This document shows, piece by piece, positions 12,085-23,097 of a stretch of DNA of 64,000 nt. Source of the stretch: Venturia oleaginea (Eukaryota; Ascomycota; Dothideomycetes; Venturiales; Venturiaceae); NCBI GenBank assembly GCA_013176395.1, contig JABMLP010000016.1, positions 1,240,001 through 1,304,000 on the forward strand, read 5' to 3'. The position numbers were made by a program, and so were the translations under genes. How positions within the stretch are numbered: position 1 is the first letter of the stretch; the number at the start of each line of letters is the position of its first letter. The notes under the pieces are model-generated. The model was given only the letters and a program-made list of their open reading frames with translations. It made no database searches and was not told where the DNA came from.

Positions 12085-14443
12085 CAAGCGTTCAGGATTG
12101 ATCTGAGGATCAAATCGGTTAGACGACAATTGAATTGGGAGATACATCAGACGGCTAGGATCTAGTGAGCCTCCAAAGAACCTGAGCAAGGGAAAGTAAT
12201 TAAGTTAAGTACTTTCAGACTGAAATTGTCCTTACCCCAAACCCGCGGACCAGAATAAGAGAACACAGGTGCCAAGAAGGTCTTGACATAATCAACTGTG
12301 TCGAGAAACGAGTTCCCCGTAACAAATAGCACCTTTACTTTAGTTAAGGTCCTGACCGCTTATATCTATAGCGTAGCGTGATAGTATTTTATCCGTTGGC
12401 CGATTAGGATAAGCAAAGGTACCCACGGAAAAAGCGGCAATAAGTAAGCGAACGATGAGAAAGTAGGAGCCGTGGATTTTTTTTCTTCTAGTGTAAAAGA
12501 TTGCTGGAGTAGTTACTAACAGTTACTAACATAGATTCTCAAGAAGAGGAGATGAGTCGTCTATCTACGGAATGGTATATTCCTACTTCGTGGGCGATGG
12601 GGAACCTTAATAGCTATTTTAAGGGGAGAACGTTTTTCGCGTTAATTAAAAAGGCGTCTCTAATCTAGATTTATAAGGTTCGTGACTAGTCGTATCGTTT
12701 ATACTAGGTTGGAATGAGGTTGTGGATCTAGTTAGTAGTATAGCGGCGGGGGGGCTTGCAAGGAGTTGGAATCGAGATGTAATCGATTACGATCCGAGTT
12801 AGCTCTTACCGGTTAGGAATTGTCAAGAGAGACTTTACTTGGTTCCTGAAGTAATGATCTACTACTTGCTTACAACCAGGAACTACAGTTCGTACCAGTA
12901 TAGCAAGGAAATGGATAGAGATGTGAATTCCGTTCGTGTGAACGTTGTTTTCTACTCACTTACTGATACATACTACATCTAAAATATCCTGCTTCATCTC
13001 GATCAATGTCCGCATATCCAAGTTCCTGGGGATCCTTCGTATCACTCAAGAAGGGAACAATCGCTAATCAGAGTCCGGCTGGTCCTAGATCCGGACATCA
13101 AAATGACGGGGACAGAGCAGCCGGCCAGGATGCAAAGCATGTTTCCAGCCTGAATTGGATGTGGGGCCAAGAATCAACATATGCTTGCCCTCCTAATTCT
13201 GCCCGTGCCTGCAGCTAAAAGAAAGAAAGATATCTTTGAGCGTTACGAAGGTCGTCCAACCTTGTATTGATATCTGTGGCAATGTGAATCCTGATCGATT
13301 AGAACATTGTCCATTGTCCTTTCGAATCGCCGGATTGTAATGAAGTATATCTTATAAAAAGACTTCGGGATAATAATGTAGAAAGATCTTACCAAGGACG
13401 TTAGAGTACGGCAGAAAGTTGCTATTGTGTGGCTGTCGTTGGACATGAGATGCCCGAGTGCAAAGAGATCAAGCCAGAGAGTATCAGTCTCCTCCTCAGT
13501 GCTTGCTCTATCCTCCCTCCCATTCAAGTGATGGACACAAGTGTACCGATCAGATTATAGCATAGAACTTGCCTGACAGGCGCAGCATGTTGCCCGGTAA
13601 GATTATATGGCATGCTAGATGTAAGCTGTCCGCCGGCCGAAACCAAAGACTGAAAGAACGGCGATGATCGATTGAGCCCTAGTCAGGTATCCACGAGGGC
13701 AGAGACGAATAGTAAGGTTCACGTGTTGTTGGGTGTGACTTCTTCGGCCAAGAAATCGTGTCCAGCCAACGACTATCCATCATATGAGCTACAGTCGTAT
13801 TTGTGGATACCTCTACAACCGGGGAAGTATAGTCCATTGCGAGAAAGCTCTGGATCAGTAGTCGAGATAGACTATAGCATCCACATACCCTGTCCCAAAG
13901 GTCAGCGAACTTCTTCCTACGAAGGTCTTTCATATCTTACAAGCTCAACTTCTGTCATGCAACTCCAACATTGATTGCCGTTCTTCTAGCGAAGAGAAAC
14001 TTCACAACGAACTCACACTCCCAAAACCGTCGGACTGCTGCAAGAGCCTGGTTAAGAACAGCGTCAAAGCACCCAGGAGTGCAGTTGTCTTGAAACTCGG
14101 CTAGTGTGCGGGATCCTCCAGAGTTTCAGAGCTACAAATCTAGAGAACACGTTGCGCCCAGGCAAGCTCTTCAAAGTTGAACAAGCCATAGCTTGACCCA
14201 ATGATCACACCTGAAAAGCGAGAGAGCGATGTCACTATCATAGATGGATTGGGACAATGAAGCCGTTCCCAATCATCGAAATGTCGATAGTTCCGACGGC
14301 TAGGTTCGTAATAGGAGAACCGCTATCGTCCGCCAGACCAAGCTAGCCAGTGACGTGACTTATTTGTAAGTGGATCCTTCGCATCAGCCAGACTTGGCGA
14401 ATTCGTTTTCGCGGGTATCAGTCTGATTGATACCTATAGCGAT
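12085..14443. other. Decayed, largely unreadable stretch
   Basis: No frame above 100 codons carries a recognisable protein in these 2.3 kb. Parts are A/T-rich with frequent TAG/TAA in all frames, for example 12350-12740, and a GC-poor stretch contains a run of seven G near 12748. This fits old repeats or genes eroded by transition mutations. Confidence 0.35.
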
Positions 14444-14812
14444 TCAAAGAGTTTGTACAGTACTTGAAATCGAAGATGATGCAGGGCGAAGCAAGAGATT
14501 GCGAGTAACGTGGTAATCCAAGCCGTCAAGTGGGATCCCCAAATATATGAAAGATACCTCATAGTTGCCCTGTTCGCTATCAAGCTTGTCAAGTATGTCG
14601 TTGACTCTCTTTCGTTTTAACTCAGCGCCCTTCTTCTCATTATCATCGCCCTGCTTGCGGCTGGCCTCGTCTTGACTATCCTTGATATCGATTACACACC
14701 ATCTATGATGATTTTCTTGTTCGTTTAGACAACCGGTGGAAAAGGTGTATACGATATTGCTACCTGTACCAGCTGCAGGTGGACAATGCGAAACTCTTTA
14801 AGTCGGAGATGG
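14444..14812 (-). pseudogene. Open frame without a start codon, unrecognised
   Basis: On the minus strand a frame of roughly 115 codons is open down to a TGA at 14444 but contains no ATG. The translation looks protein-like: NIVYTFSTGCLNEQENHHRW, then a charged helix (KDSQDEASRKQGDDNEKKG), then VSFIYLGIPLDGLDYHVTR. Upstream, a second coherent piece starts at an ATG at 14881 (MASSKPELGLWEQLSKN) in another frame and runs to a possible intron donor. The two may be exons of one gene or parts of a frameshifted remnant. No family was recognised. Confidence 0.3.
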
Positions 14813-15426
14813 CGATATATGAGCTTAACCGCATTCTTACTGAGTTGTTCCCACAGACCCAATTCGGGCTTGCTAGAAGCCATGTAAAGTAAACGAAGAA
14901 GGATGAAATCTTTGATAAAGATGAAAGCAATAACAATATTGCGTGATAACAGGTTGTTGTTGGTAAAGAGGAAATGTCTCGGATGTATTTGCTTTCAGAG
15001 GGAATAATTACGCCGTATCAATCTAGCTTTACTCGGGCTCGCCTTCACATGAGCCCGCTTTCCTGATGGCCTTAAAGTTACACTATTGCATAAAAGTCAT
15101 GCTATCATACCTAGGGCTCTCCAAAGCCCCATTTAATCAGCCAAAAATAGCCTGACACTCCCACACAGTATCATAACGTGTAAGTTTGGTTTGCTTAAGA
15201 ATACGCTTCCGAGTTCCGACGGATGGATTGTGGCTAGACCGGTATCCGGTATGCAGAGAGAACGGTAACGGTAGCTGTAGCATTAAGACCCTCGTACATA
15301 GTAGAATCTACCTATCGAACCCTGACCTAAATAAAGTTCCTTGCCCCGCATACGTGCGCATGCAAGGATTAATTCCACGTACGCGCACGGCACTATTGCG
15401 ATTCTTCGCCTAGTTTACAATACGTC
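14813..15426. other. No gene supported
   Basis: Only short frames are found, apart from the upstream piece near 14813-14881 noted with the preceding remnant. Confidence 0.3.
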
Positions 15427-15708
15427 TTACTCGGGAACGGAAGCGCTGCGGTCCTGATCTCCCTCGCCATCCACATCAAGGCCGATCCGAGGTGTGCCGC
15501 GGCACGAGCGGCGAGCGGGCAGGGAAATCGGTACGGTGGACCGCAGGTAGCGGTCAAAGTCCCAGCGCGCGCCAGTCTTATTCCAACTTTCCAGTTGGTA
15601 TCCATTGGTTGATAAGCTGATCGACGAACTATCCCTACTAACATAGTACGTGTATTCATTCGTCGTTGAAACAAGACTGATGGGCGCTGATCGTACTGAG
15701 ATGGTCAA
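15427..15708 (-). repeat. Inverted duplication, better-preserved arm
   Basis: A minus-strand frame of 93 codons contains SISLSTNGYQLESW and GARWDFDRYLRST. A diverged copy of the stretch covering STNGYQ...DRYLR lies in opposite orientation at about 15800-15915. Aligning the two, the copy carries TGA where this arm has TGG (Trp), and a TAA in place of AAG (Lys). The protein is not recognised. The arm may be a gene fragment caught in an inverted duplication. Confidence 0.4.
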
Positions 15709-15799
15709 TGCAAAGCCCGAAGAGGTAGCGACTAAACTATAGAAAGCTTAGCTATTGCTACATCGAGACTCGCACCCACGAGTAGCAAGGTATTCAGCG

Positions 15800-15915
15800 G
15801 CTTACTACAAGTAGTAAAAACTTGTCGATCAGCTTACCAACCAATCGATACCAATCAGAAAGTTGAAACTAACCTGGGGCGCGCTTAAGGAGTACGACTT
15901 TGACCATTACCTACG
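15800..15915 (+). repeat. Inverted duplication, decayed arm
   Basis: The plus strand reads GTCGATCAGCTTACCAACCA and ends with GACTTTGACCATTACCTACGG, matching the reverse complement of 15530-15640 with scattered changes, many of them G-to-A or C-to-T. It has in-frame stops. The spacer between the arms is about 90-160 bp. Confidence 0.45.
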
Positions 15916-16173
15916 GTAGTGTACAATGAACACATTGATCAAATGGAAGACGGTGAAAATTGTGCCCATCTGATTTTCAACCTGGCTTCAGACCGCCGAT
16001 GCGAAGGAAGTATCATAGCAATCGTGAAATCATTACCCGTCCTATCTACGCCACGCTATGCTTCGGAGTCTGCTGCAATTTGCTGGCGTACATCATCAAT
16101 TCGAGCCCCCCAATATCGTCCTGAAATGTCCCAGTCTTTCTTGCTCGCCAGACCTCGCCCATATGTTGATCAA

Positions 16174-17121
16174 TCAGTATTCGGTATCTTCCATGTCCTC
16201 GTCCCCTGGACTCGGATTCTTGTCCTTATGCCACTCCACAAACTCGTCAATAAGTGCAGGCCAAGCTGATTCCTCACTCCACCAAGATAACGTCTCGTCT
16301 TTTGCTGACTCTTCCGCGAACTTGAAAGTCTGTTTCCATACATCTGAGTTGATCATCTTGATGCTATTGTCCATGACGAACTCGCTCCACAGCTCCAGCC
16401 AGGTGAACTTTGGTGTACGCCAATCCAAAGATGGTGCTTTGAACAGGACCTGCCACATGGCGATGCATACTTCTTTCTCAACTGCACGTTGCCCTGCGCT
16501 TGTGAGGAGGAGCTTGAAGGTGTGGTTGTAGACGTTTTTGAGGACCTCGCGGTTTCCTGGATGTCCGAGAGTCGCTTTCCGCTGCTCGATGAACCTCTTC
16601 TGTTTGTCGATGGTATCGCATGTGCCTGGGAGCTCACTCCATCCCTCAATGAAGCCTTCTCGGGTGATTTCGCCCATGGAGGGGCATTTTACGATTTCGG
16701 AGACGATGAAGCTGTCGACGCCCTCGAGGCTGACGCCGATGGCTTCAAAGTACTTTGTTGAGCCATCGATGGTGAGTGTGTCGGGCGAGGTTTTTGGCTG
16801 GTCTAGAGAGAGTTAAAATGGTTCGGCCAGGTAGGCATAGGCAATATTTGAGCTACCTCTATATTTGTCGAACAGCTTGCTTAATCCGCCACGAGATGGG
16901 TTAGCAGACGCGGCGCTAGGGTTGCTGTAAAAGCTAGACACGCGTTAGATGTCGATGTCATAGCTGGCGGTGTAGTTGTTTATGTTGGTCACGTACCTGT
17001 TAACAGTCTGCTGGAGATGCCATGCGTTGGCCTTGAGCAAGCGCGCAGCCGTGGTCTTGTCGACATTCGTGATGGCTCTGAAGTCGGCGGTGGCCTTGTT
17101 CTGAGCGGTGGTGTAGGCCAT
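16174..17121 (-). CDS. DCN1: DCN1-like protein (cullin neddylation)
   Basis: Three exons, complement of 16174-16802, 16857-16924 and 16997-17121, encode 273 residues. Dcn1 is a scaffold-type E3 that promotes transfer of Nedd8/Rub1 from Ubc12 to cullins. Residues about 5-50 form a UBA-like domain (ATADFRAIT...AARLLKANAWHLQQTVNRY). The PONY domain follows, from about 75 to 262, with the family block WPALIDEFVEW near its end. A short acidic tail ends DEDMEDTEY. Donors are GTACGT and GTAGCT, and both intron phases agree. The ATG at 17121 begins MAYTTAQNK at the expected distance before the UBA domain; an ATG 33 codons upstream in the same frame seems too far. The gene is divergent from the Zn2Cys6 gene, with a shared upstream region of about 630 bp. 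Confidence 0.92.
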
Positions 17122-17753
17122 GGGAGAGGATGGGAGGGTGGTCGCTGGTGTGGGGGTATTTGCTGGTGGTCGTTGGTGGGTACGATACGTTAGCGAGTAA
17201 TGGTGGGTAAATACCACCAAGGCTATTCTGCTGTGTACTGTGCTATGACGGAATGTATCGCGGAGGTCCAGGTTAGGTCACTAATGACTTGTAAAACAGC
17301 GGTAAGGTTAGAATGGCGGGGTCTCACAAGCGAGTTTAAGGTTTTCGCTAAGTCAGGGTGCAGGTATGTATTATGCAGTGTTGGCGGACTCAATCGATCC
17401 CGGCTATTAGCCCGGTGGGTACTGGTACTGTGACTGTGTATATGCCCTATAAGACACAACACTCGCCCCTGTGTTCGCTGTTCACGCAAAGTACTCTGCG
17501 GACATGTAATACACCTCGTACGCTACGGTATTCCAATTGATCCTCTCTTATCCACTGTACGCGGTCCCCGTTTGAGCCTGTCTCAGACCGTCAGATCCCG
17601 GAGTGCTTCTATAAGACGCTTCGATCCATCTCCATCTCAATTTCTCCAATGCTTGTCGAGCTTAAACAACCCTGTTGACAAGTTTCTCCTTTCCACCACC
17701 TCCACATGCCTATGTGACTGCCCAACACCCACCAGTGTGTACCGCAACCTCAA
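17122..17753. promoter_or_regulatory. Divergent upstream region of DCN1 and the Zn2Cys6 gene
   Basis: This is the only DNA between two divergently transcribed genes, so both promoters should lie here. No TATA box or repeated operator-like motif stands out. The half next to the regulator is pyrimidine-rich on the plus strand (17600-17700), as fungal promoters often are. Confidence 0.45.
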
Positions 17754-19290
17754 ATGCCGTCAAGAGCAGGCCACAAGAAGAGTCGTAATGGCTGCCTGCG
17801 TTGCAAGCAGCGCCGCGTCAAGGTAAGCAAGCCAAACTGCACGTCCGTCCACGCCTGGGGGACCTCGGGAAAGCTGACAGAGGGTCAAATCAGTGCGATG
17901 AGCAGCGTCCATGTCGCGACTGCGTGAGACGCGGTGAGCGGTGCAGTCTGGCCGACTATGAATTCGACTCTGGCACCGCCCTGTCTCAGACCGAATCTCC
18001 TTATCCATCCAACTCGGCTGTAGGTTGACCTAGAAGAGAGCCTGTGCTTCAACTTGGAGGCGTCAGGCCGAAATCGTGACCTTGGGCTGACTAATACGAT
18101 AGGTACCTAGTTTCCCATCACCCGGTAGGAGCGCGTCTGATTCTCCACAATCCGATACTTTCTCCTTCTTGACCCAGTTCAAGGTGCCAAAAACAACAGC
18201 TACTCCAGATTGGAGCCAGGATTTAATGCTGATGAATTACTATACGCGATCGACTTGCCGAACGTTCTCCAACATCCACTCCATCAATCTCATCTGGGAG
18301 TCACTCGTACCCGAGTTGGCCGTCAAATACAAATTCCTGATGCATGGCATTCTCGCCTTATCAGCCTTCCACCTTTGCCATGTGAGACCTGCCCAGAAGA
18401 ACAAATACGTGGCTTTGGCCATTCTTCACCAAGGCCAGGCACTGTCTCACTTCCGTCCAGTCTTGCCATCCATCAACGATGAGAACTGCGAAGCAGCTGT
18501 TTGCATGGCCATTGTTCTTTCCATCATTGGCATCTCCGCCTTATCTCGCCCAAGAGATACGCAGGCCGACGCATTCGATGTTCATACGTCTTCGTTCAAC
18601 GACATCCTCGGCGTTTTCAGTTTAACACGTGGAGTGGCTGAAGTACTTTTACCGGCCCAAGCTAAAATCCGAGAGAGCCCGATCAAGGTCATGTTTGGTA
18701 CCTGGACACTGGACTCTTACGACGATATTCATCTACCCGAGGAGGTGCAGAGTCGATTTGACGCTTTGAGACATGAGATTGTGCCAAGTCTGGTTACAGA
18801 TGCAGCCTCGAATTTGGCCGTATGCCTCACAGCGCTTGAGCAGCTTGTTCAGATCTACAAGGATGTCCACTCAGTATTTCCGGAGAACGTCACAGGGTCA
18901 GAGAGCCTTGGCGTGGAACTGGAACTCGGTGTCATATTGAAGTGGACCACCAATGTTCCTGCCGACTTCGTCTCACTTATACGTCAACACCACACAGCTG
19001 CGCTCATCATTCTCGCACATTTCGTAGTAACGATGATGAGCTTGGGAAACAGGTGGTTCTGCAGGAACTGGAGCGAGAACGCCCTACAAATAATCAAAGA
19101 AATTATCGACCCCTCAGGCCTACCATGGCTCAGATGGCCAGAAGATAGATTGAGGCGACAACAAGAATTCTGGCGGACAGCGATGGATGTCAACTCCTCC
19201 ACTCAGCCTGCCAAGTCTGAGGAATTCGGTCTGGATCTTGACAGCTATTACTACAATAACAATGATAGCAAGGTCACTCTTGTGAGATGA
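17754..19290 (+). CDS. Zn2Cys6 transcription factor
   Basis: Three exons, 17754-17822, 17894-18019 and 18103-19290, encode 460 residues. The DNA-binding zinc cluster is split by intron 1: Cys at residues 14, 17, 24, 30, 33 and 40 give C-x2-C-x6-C-x5-C-x2-C-x6-C within basic sequence (KKSRNGCLRCKQRRVK). The rest is an all-helical regulatory region of the fungal-specific TF-2 (DUF3468) type, with WESLVPELAVKYKFLMHGILALSAFHL, similar to UPC2/sterol-uptake-control-like regulators. Intron 2 uses the donor GTAGGT, the branch CTGACTAAT and an acceptor at 18102. Target genes are unknown; the gene is not next to an obvious pathway cluster. Length and motifs look complete. Confidence 0.9.
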
Positions 19291-20409
19291 AATATAACAT
19301 CAGTACCAAGCCATCAGCTGTCAACGCAGTTCAACACTTCATATGCGACACCTTCATCAATGGAACGGCGCCTGTCTCTATTTTTCACTTGTCGCTCAAA
19401 CGGAACTTCAAGTACTACATGACATCAGCATGCACCAAATTTCTGGTGCTCTGTGCTTGAGAGTCTGCTAGAAGTTCGTCCACATTGATCTCGGATCATG
19501 GGATTCAGAAGGAATTATCATTCCTAGTACTAAAAACGTGTAGAAAAGGTGAATTAAATGTATGTCAGCGAACGAATTTTCTGCTGACAAGCTGCAGATT
19601 TTTTGAGAAGAAGGCAAGGACATAGAGCCCCTCAACCTGCTCCGCTGGCCAAGGGGTTTCAGAGGGGCTTCAGTTGGGATTTGCTGATCGATTCTTACTT
19701 CCACCGGATGGGAACGAGGAAGTGCCCGCTGCCTGAGGTGTGGACAAGGAAGCAGTGTGAGAGATTCGATTCGAGTTCGCACCATCTTCGAACTTTACCA
19801 CTATCAGTCTGCAAGCGTCACTGAAGTGCGTTCCTTGCCCCCGAGCGCACTTTCGACGCCAAAGAGTTGTTGGCAGTTTGTAAACTCCCCATCGCCACCA
19901 CCCACCCTGTCTACGGCGAATGCCTACAACTTCCCGGCTCCCCGTAGCTACCACAATTTCAGATTACACGGCCCAAATGCACGATGTCTTTGAATTTTAG
20001 AAATCCGCCACGGAAACTACGATATACAAACATGAGGGTCATGCCATTGCTTACCATTCACAAACTGTGTTGAAGGCGAGGGAAAAGATTGGCCATGAGT
20101 AATGACTATTTTAGGAACGGTCCTAGTGTAGTGGTTTTGCTTTGATTCGATTCGGAAGGGAATTTATCGCATTTACTATGCTGGGAATGTTACTGTTCAA
20201 ATTTTTGATGGATTCTTTTGATGGCGGGCCGCCAGTGATGGCTTTGAGGACTAGAAGGGATTCGAGAGAAAAGACCTTGTTCTTGTATCACTCACTCATT
20301 TGGTGGGAAGAAATCTACACCAATAATTACCCACAGTACCTACTCCACCCTTCTAACCTTCCCACTCTTAGCCTCATTAACCCACCCACCTACAACCCTC
20401 ACATCTGCT
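19291..20409. other. No gene supported
   Basis: Frames up to 105 codons are present on both strands but have no recognisable domain or splice-supported extension. This covers the 3' flank of the regulator and the 3' side of the carbonic-anhydrase remnant. Confidence 0.35.
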
Positions 20410-20871
20410 CTAAATGCCTTTGATCCCCCCGAAAAAACTCAGAGCGTTCCTCTGAGCCTTCTCCAAATCACCAGATGGCAAGAAATTCAAGTCCTCAATC
20501 TCCCTCATCGCCTGTTCTCCAAGATTCTTCTTCCTCTTTACAAGTCCGTGCGCGTCTTTGTTGGAGAAAGGAAGTGTACCGCATTCTGTATGTTCAACCA
20601 AGAGACTCTCATTAGTACCAAGTGATTGCTATGAGGTTGTCAACGTGCAGGGGGCTTCGTGAGCGGGAGCGCCGGCGTTGTGGACTACACGGGCATCGCC
20701 TAATCCGATAAAGAAGGCCATGTGCGCACCTCTTTTTTTCTTGTTTTTGACTGAAGGATTTCTGGTGGGTTTGCAGATGGCATCCATGTGACAGGCGATG
20801 ATGTTGTCAAGAATATCGCCGATGAATGCGGGATTGGCGTATTCTAGTACCGTATGTTTGGTATCGATTTG
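20410..20871 (-). pseudogene. Beta-carbonic-anhydrase-like pseudogene
   Basis: One minus-strand frame reads VLEYANPAFIGDILDNIIAC, then FFIGLGDARVVHNAG, a TAG, and then QSLGTNESLLVEHTECGTLPF, ending IKGI at 20410. This follows the order of beta-carbonic-anhydrase-like proteins: the CxDxR region, the GLGDAHVIRNAG block and the HTDCGMLTF zinc-site block. The TAG lies where homologues have SQ, so it is probably CAG-to-TAG. The first zinc motif is also abnormal (CHMDAICK instead of CMDAR). Farther upstream the reading shifts frame. Beta-CAs hydrate CO2 in cytosol or mitochondria; this copy cannot make a full protein. Confidence 0.6.
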
Positions 20872-21534
20872 GTATGTTCTTGTATTCGACTATCCTGAAG
20901 TGGCTCGATGTATTTGGCGACGAAACCAGCGATGTCTTCTTTATTGTGAAGAGTGTTTTTTGCTTCAGCGATATCGTTAGTATCTATTTATGCTATGGTT
21001 AGAGTATTTGATGGGAGGATAATATGAGGTGAGATTATTTACTACGATTGTCGAGATTCCTTAACGTATCGATGGTTTCTCATTACTTGTACTGATATCA
21101 TTTACTGATAGCTTGTTATTCACAGTACCCTCCTGATTGCTACGAGAAATAGAAGTTTTAATCATATTTAATTCGTTAGTCAAGCCTAGAATCCTCCATC
21201 TCCCCACGCTTGATTCCTACCAAGTTGATTCGAGGCGTACTGATTATTTCTCCATCTGCTCCTTCTTCAATACTGCGTATTATCTCGCAAACGAGGGTGT
21301 CGTTTGCTTCTTGCTCTTGTTGCTAAGTAACGAGAGGTTGAATCGCAAGTAGTCGTTTGATGAGTATACAAAGACAAACAATCTCCGAAAAAGGGTCTTG
21401 TGATTATGGGAATGGTGTAGTATAGAGAAGAAATAACTTATCCATCTAGCAAGCAAGCAGGCAAAAGAAGGCGAACCCATGTAGTAATAATCAAAAGCAT
21501 AAACATCATCACAACCAAAACCCTCCTCCCAAGA
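20872..21534. other. No intact gene; possible 5' remnant of the carbonic-anhydrase-like gene
   Basis: A minus-strand stretch near 20890-20990 translates to IAEAKNTLHNKEDIAGFVAK in a frame offset from the pseudogene. It may be an older exon or a separate fragment. The rest shows nothing recognisable. Confidence 0.3.
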
Positions 21535-21815
21535 CTAATCTTCATCCGGAAAATTAGCAATAGAATCCAACTGATGCGCACTCAACTCCTCATCTTGTCA
21601 CCGATAAATCTCATTATCCCTCCCCTCCTCCTGCGCAGTCTTCGTAATCACACCACGTCGATTATTCGCATCGCGGATGATGGGTTTCACCAAATCGACA
21701 AGCCAAGCATGAGGGCGGTCTTTCGCAGCGAGTTGAAGAGCACGACGGGCTTGGTTGCGTCCGTAAGCTGCTGTGTCTGGGGGGAACATGCTGCAGCCGG
21801 CTGGGAATTCAATTC

Positions 21816-22920
21816 GGCTAATGACTGTACACCCACAACCATCGATTTTTCGGACCAGCACATACACGCAATGACTAGCACAATCATTTGGCATGAAGAC
21901 AAATTCGTGTATGTTTTAATCGTTAATTGTATGCGATAGTCACTGATTATATGTTTGAGGCCAAAAGGTTCAGCCATTCATTGCATAGAGTCGCTGCTGT
22001 AATCGAAGTCAATCTCAGGGGCATTACGCCGACCATCGCCATAGAATGGCGCTAACCGCATTTGAATAATGTACAAACTCAAACTACACGGCAATCGAAT
22101 CAACTCAATTAAATTCATCATTTTGGCTCAAATATCTCGCTCAGAACCGTGCTAAGGCCGCTGTACATACTGCCTGCGGCCTCAAAATCGCTCATTCTTC
22201 CTCCGATAACAACTCAATGTCCCTACCAATCTCGCTGGCATCGCAGGCGGGGTCATTGCCTTCTTCTCTGCCAAATATTGTGAGGTTTTCGAGGGGAGTT
22301 TGCGATTGTTGGCGACGATATCGAAGTGGTTTCGAGAGAGATATTTGACTGAATGAACGCGCTGCCAGCCAATATGACACTGGGAGGGACACGTATGCTT
22401 TTTAAGTTGTCGTAACTTCCACTCCTTTGGCTTGCCTACGAGGGCTGCTCGTATTGCGAAATGGCATGTATGCTTCTCACGACCACGGCATTCGATTTGC
22501 CAGAACTGGAGCTTGCTGTTCTTAACGTTGAAAGACTCATTGGCGGCCGCAATCGCGTCGGTAATGAGGTTTTTGGCTTCCTCAAGAGTTTCGAAAGTCA
22601 TTCCAAGCTGGAGCGTTGGATAGAGAGGGATATCTTCAGGTGCAGGAGGTTTTTGAGAGCGCTGGGACAGCGCCTGGCTTGACAATAGTGTCGCCATAGG
22701 TGTAATTTGAGGTTGTTGGTGTTGCTGAAATCGGGGTTTTGAGCAGAAGTTTGCACGGTAAGTTGCCCTCCACTGTGTTGACTATAACTATATTAATTGT
22801 GTTGATTGCTACAGAATTTTATGTATGTAATAGTCATTGAACATACAATAATTGCAATCGTCGCAATCATGTATGCAATAGTCCGAAAAATCGATGATTG
22901 TGGGTGTACAGTCATTAGCC
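21816..22920. mobile_element. Mutator-like element (MULE), 1105 bp, deletion derivative
   Basis: The ends are inverted repeats: GGCTAATGACTGTACACCCA starts the left end and the reverse complement of 22881-22920 matches it over 40 bp with one mismatch. Looser similarity continues inward for about 60 bp. Inside is a minus-strand frame resembling only the N-terminal DNA-binding part of a MULE transposase, with no catalytic DDE core. The outer flanks do not show the 9-bp target duplication expected for MULEs. Confidence 0.75.
22182..22697 (-). CDS. Truncated MULE transposase N-terminal domain (FAR1/WRKY-GCM1-like)
   Basis: A 171-residue frame includes MTFETLEEAKNLITDAIAAA and KLQFWQIECRGREKHTCHF, then LRQLKKHTCPSQC and HSVKYLSRNHFDIVANN. 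This is the arrangement of the N-terminal zinc-binding region of fungal MULE transposases, a Cys/His DNA-binding fold followed by a HSVRYL-type linker. The protein stops at NERF just inside the left inverted repeat. The transposase core and SWIM finger are absent, so it cannot catalyse transposition. It might still bind the element ends. Confidence 0.65.
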   Translation of the reverse strand: MATLLSSQALSQRSQKPPAPEDIPLYPTLQLGMTFETLEEAKNLITDAIAAANESFNVKNSKLQFWQIECRGREKHTCHFAIRAALVGKPKEWKLRQLKKHTCPSQCHIGWQRVHSVKYLSRNHFDIVANNRKLPSKTSQYLAEKKAMTPPAMPARLVGTLSCYRRKNERF

Positions 22921-23097
22921 GGTTCCTGTATTGTTGGCAGAAGCGGGGATTTCGGAGTGAGAGACCTTGTTGGAGTCTTCCTTGTTGTCCGTCTTGCGCC
23001 AGGAGCCCGCGGAGTAGACGGGTTGAATGGCTTTTCCTTTGCCCTTCTTGTTGCCGTCTGCACCGCTTCCAGAACTGGTGTTGTTTGAAGAAGACAT

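Larger units (their letters stand above)
21535..23097 (-). pseudogene. Small conserved-looking gene split by a Mutator-like element
   Basis: The minus strand starts at ATG 23097 (MSSSNNTSSGSGADG...) and reads QPVYSAGSWRKTDNKED up to NNTGTG at the edge of the element. On the other side the frame continues with EFPAGCSMFPPDTAAYGRNQ, then RRALQLAAKDRPHAWLVDL and ITKTAQEEGRDNEIYR. A TGA follows, after which the same frame reads QDEELSAHQLDSIANFPDED to a TAG at 21535-21537. The parts look like one short hydrophilic protein of about 150 residues. No function is recognised. It is broken both by the 1.1-kb insertion and by the TGA. Confidence 0.5.

Noticed and set aside
18240..18482. Short frames overlapping the Zn2Cys6 gene
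   Set aside because: They are shadows of the main coding frame, which has the zinc cluster and regulatory domain.
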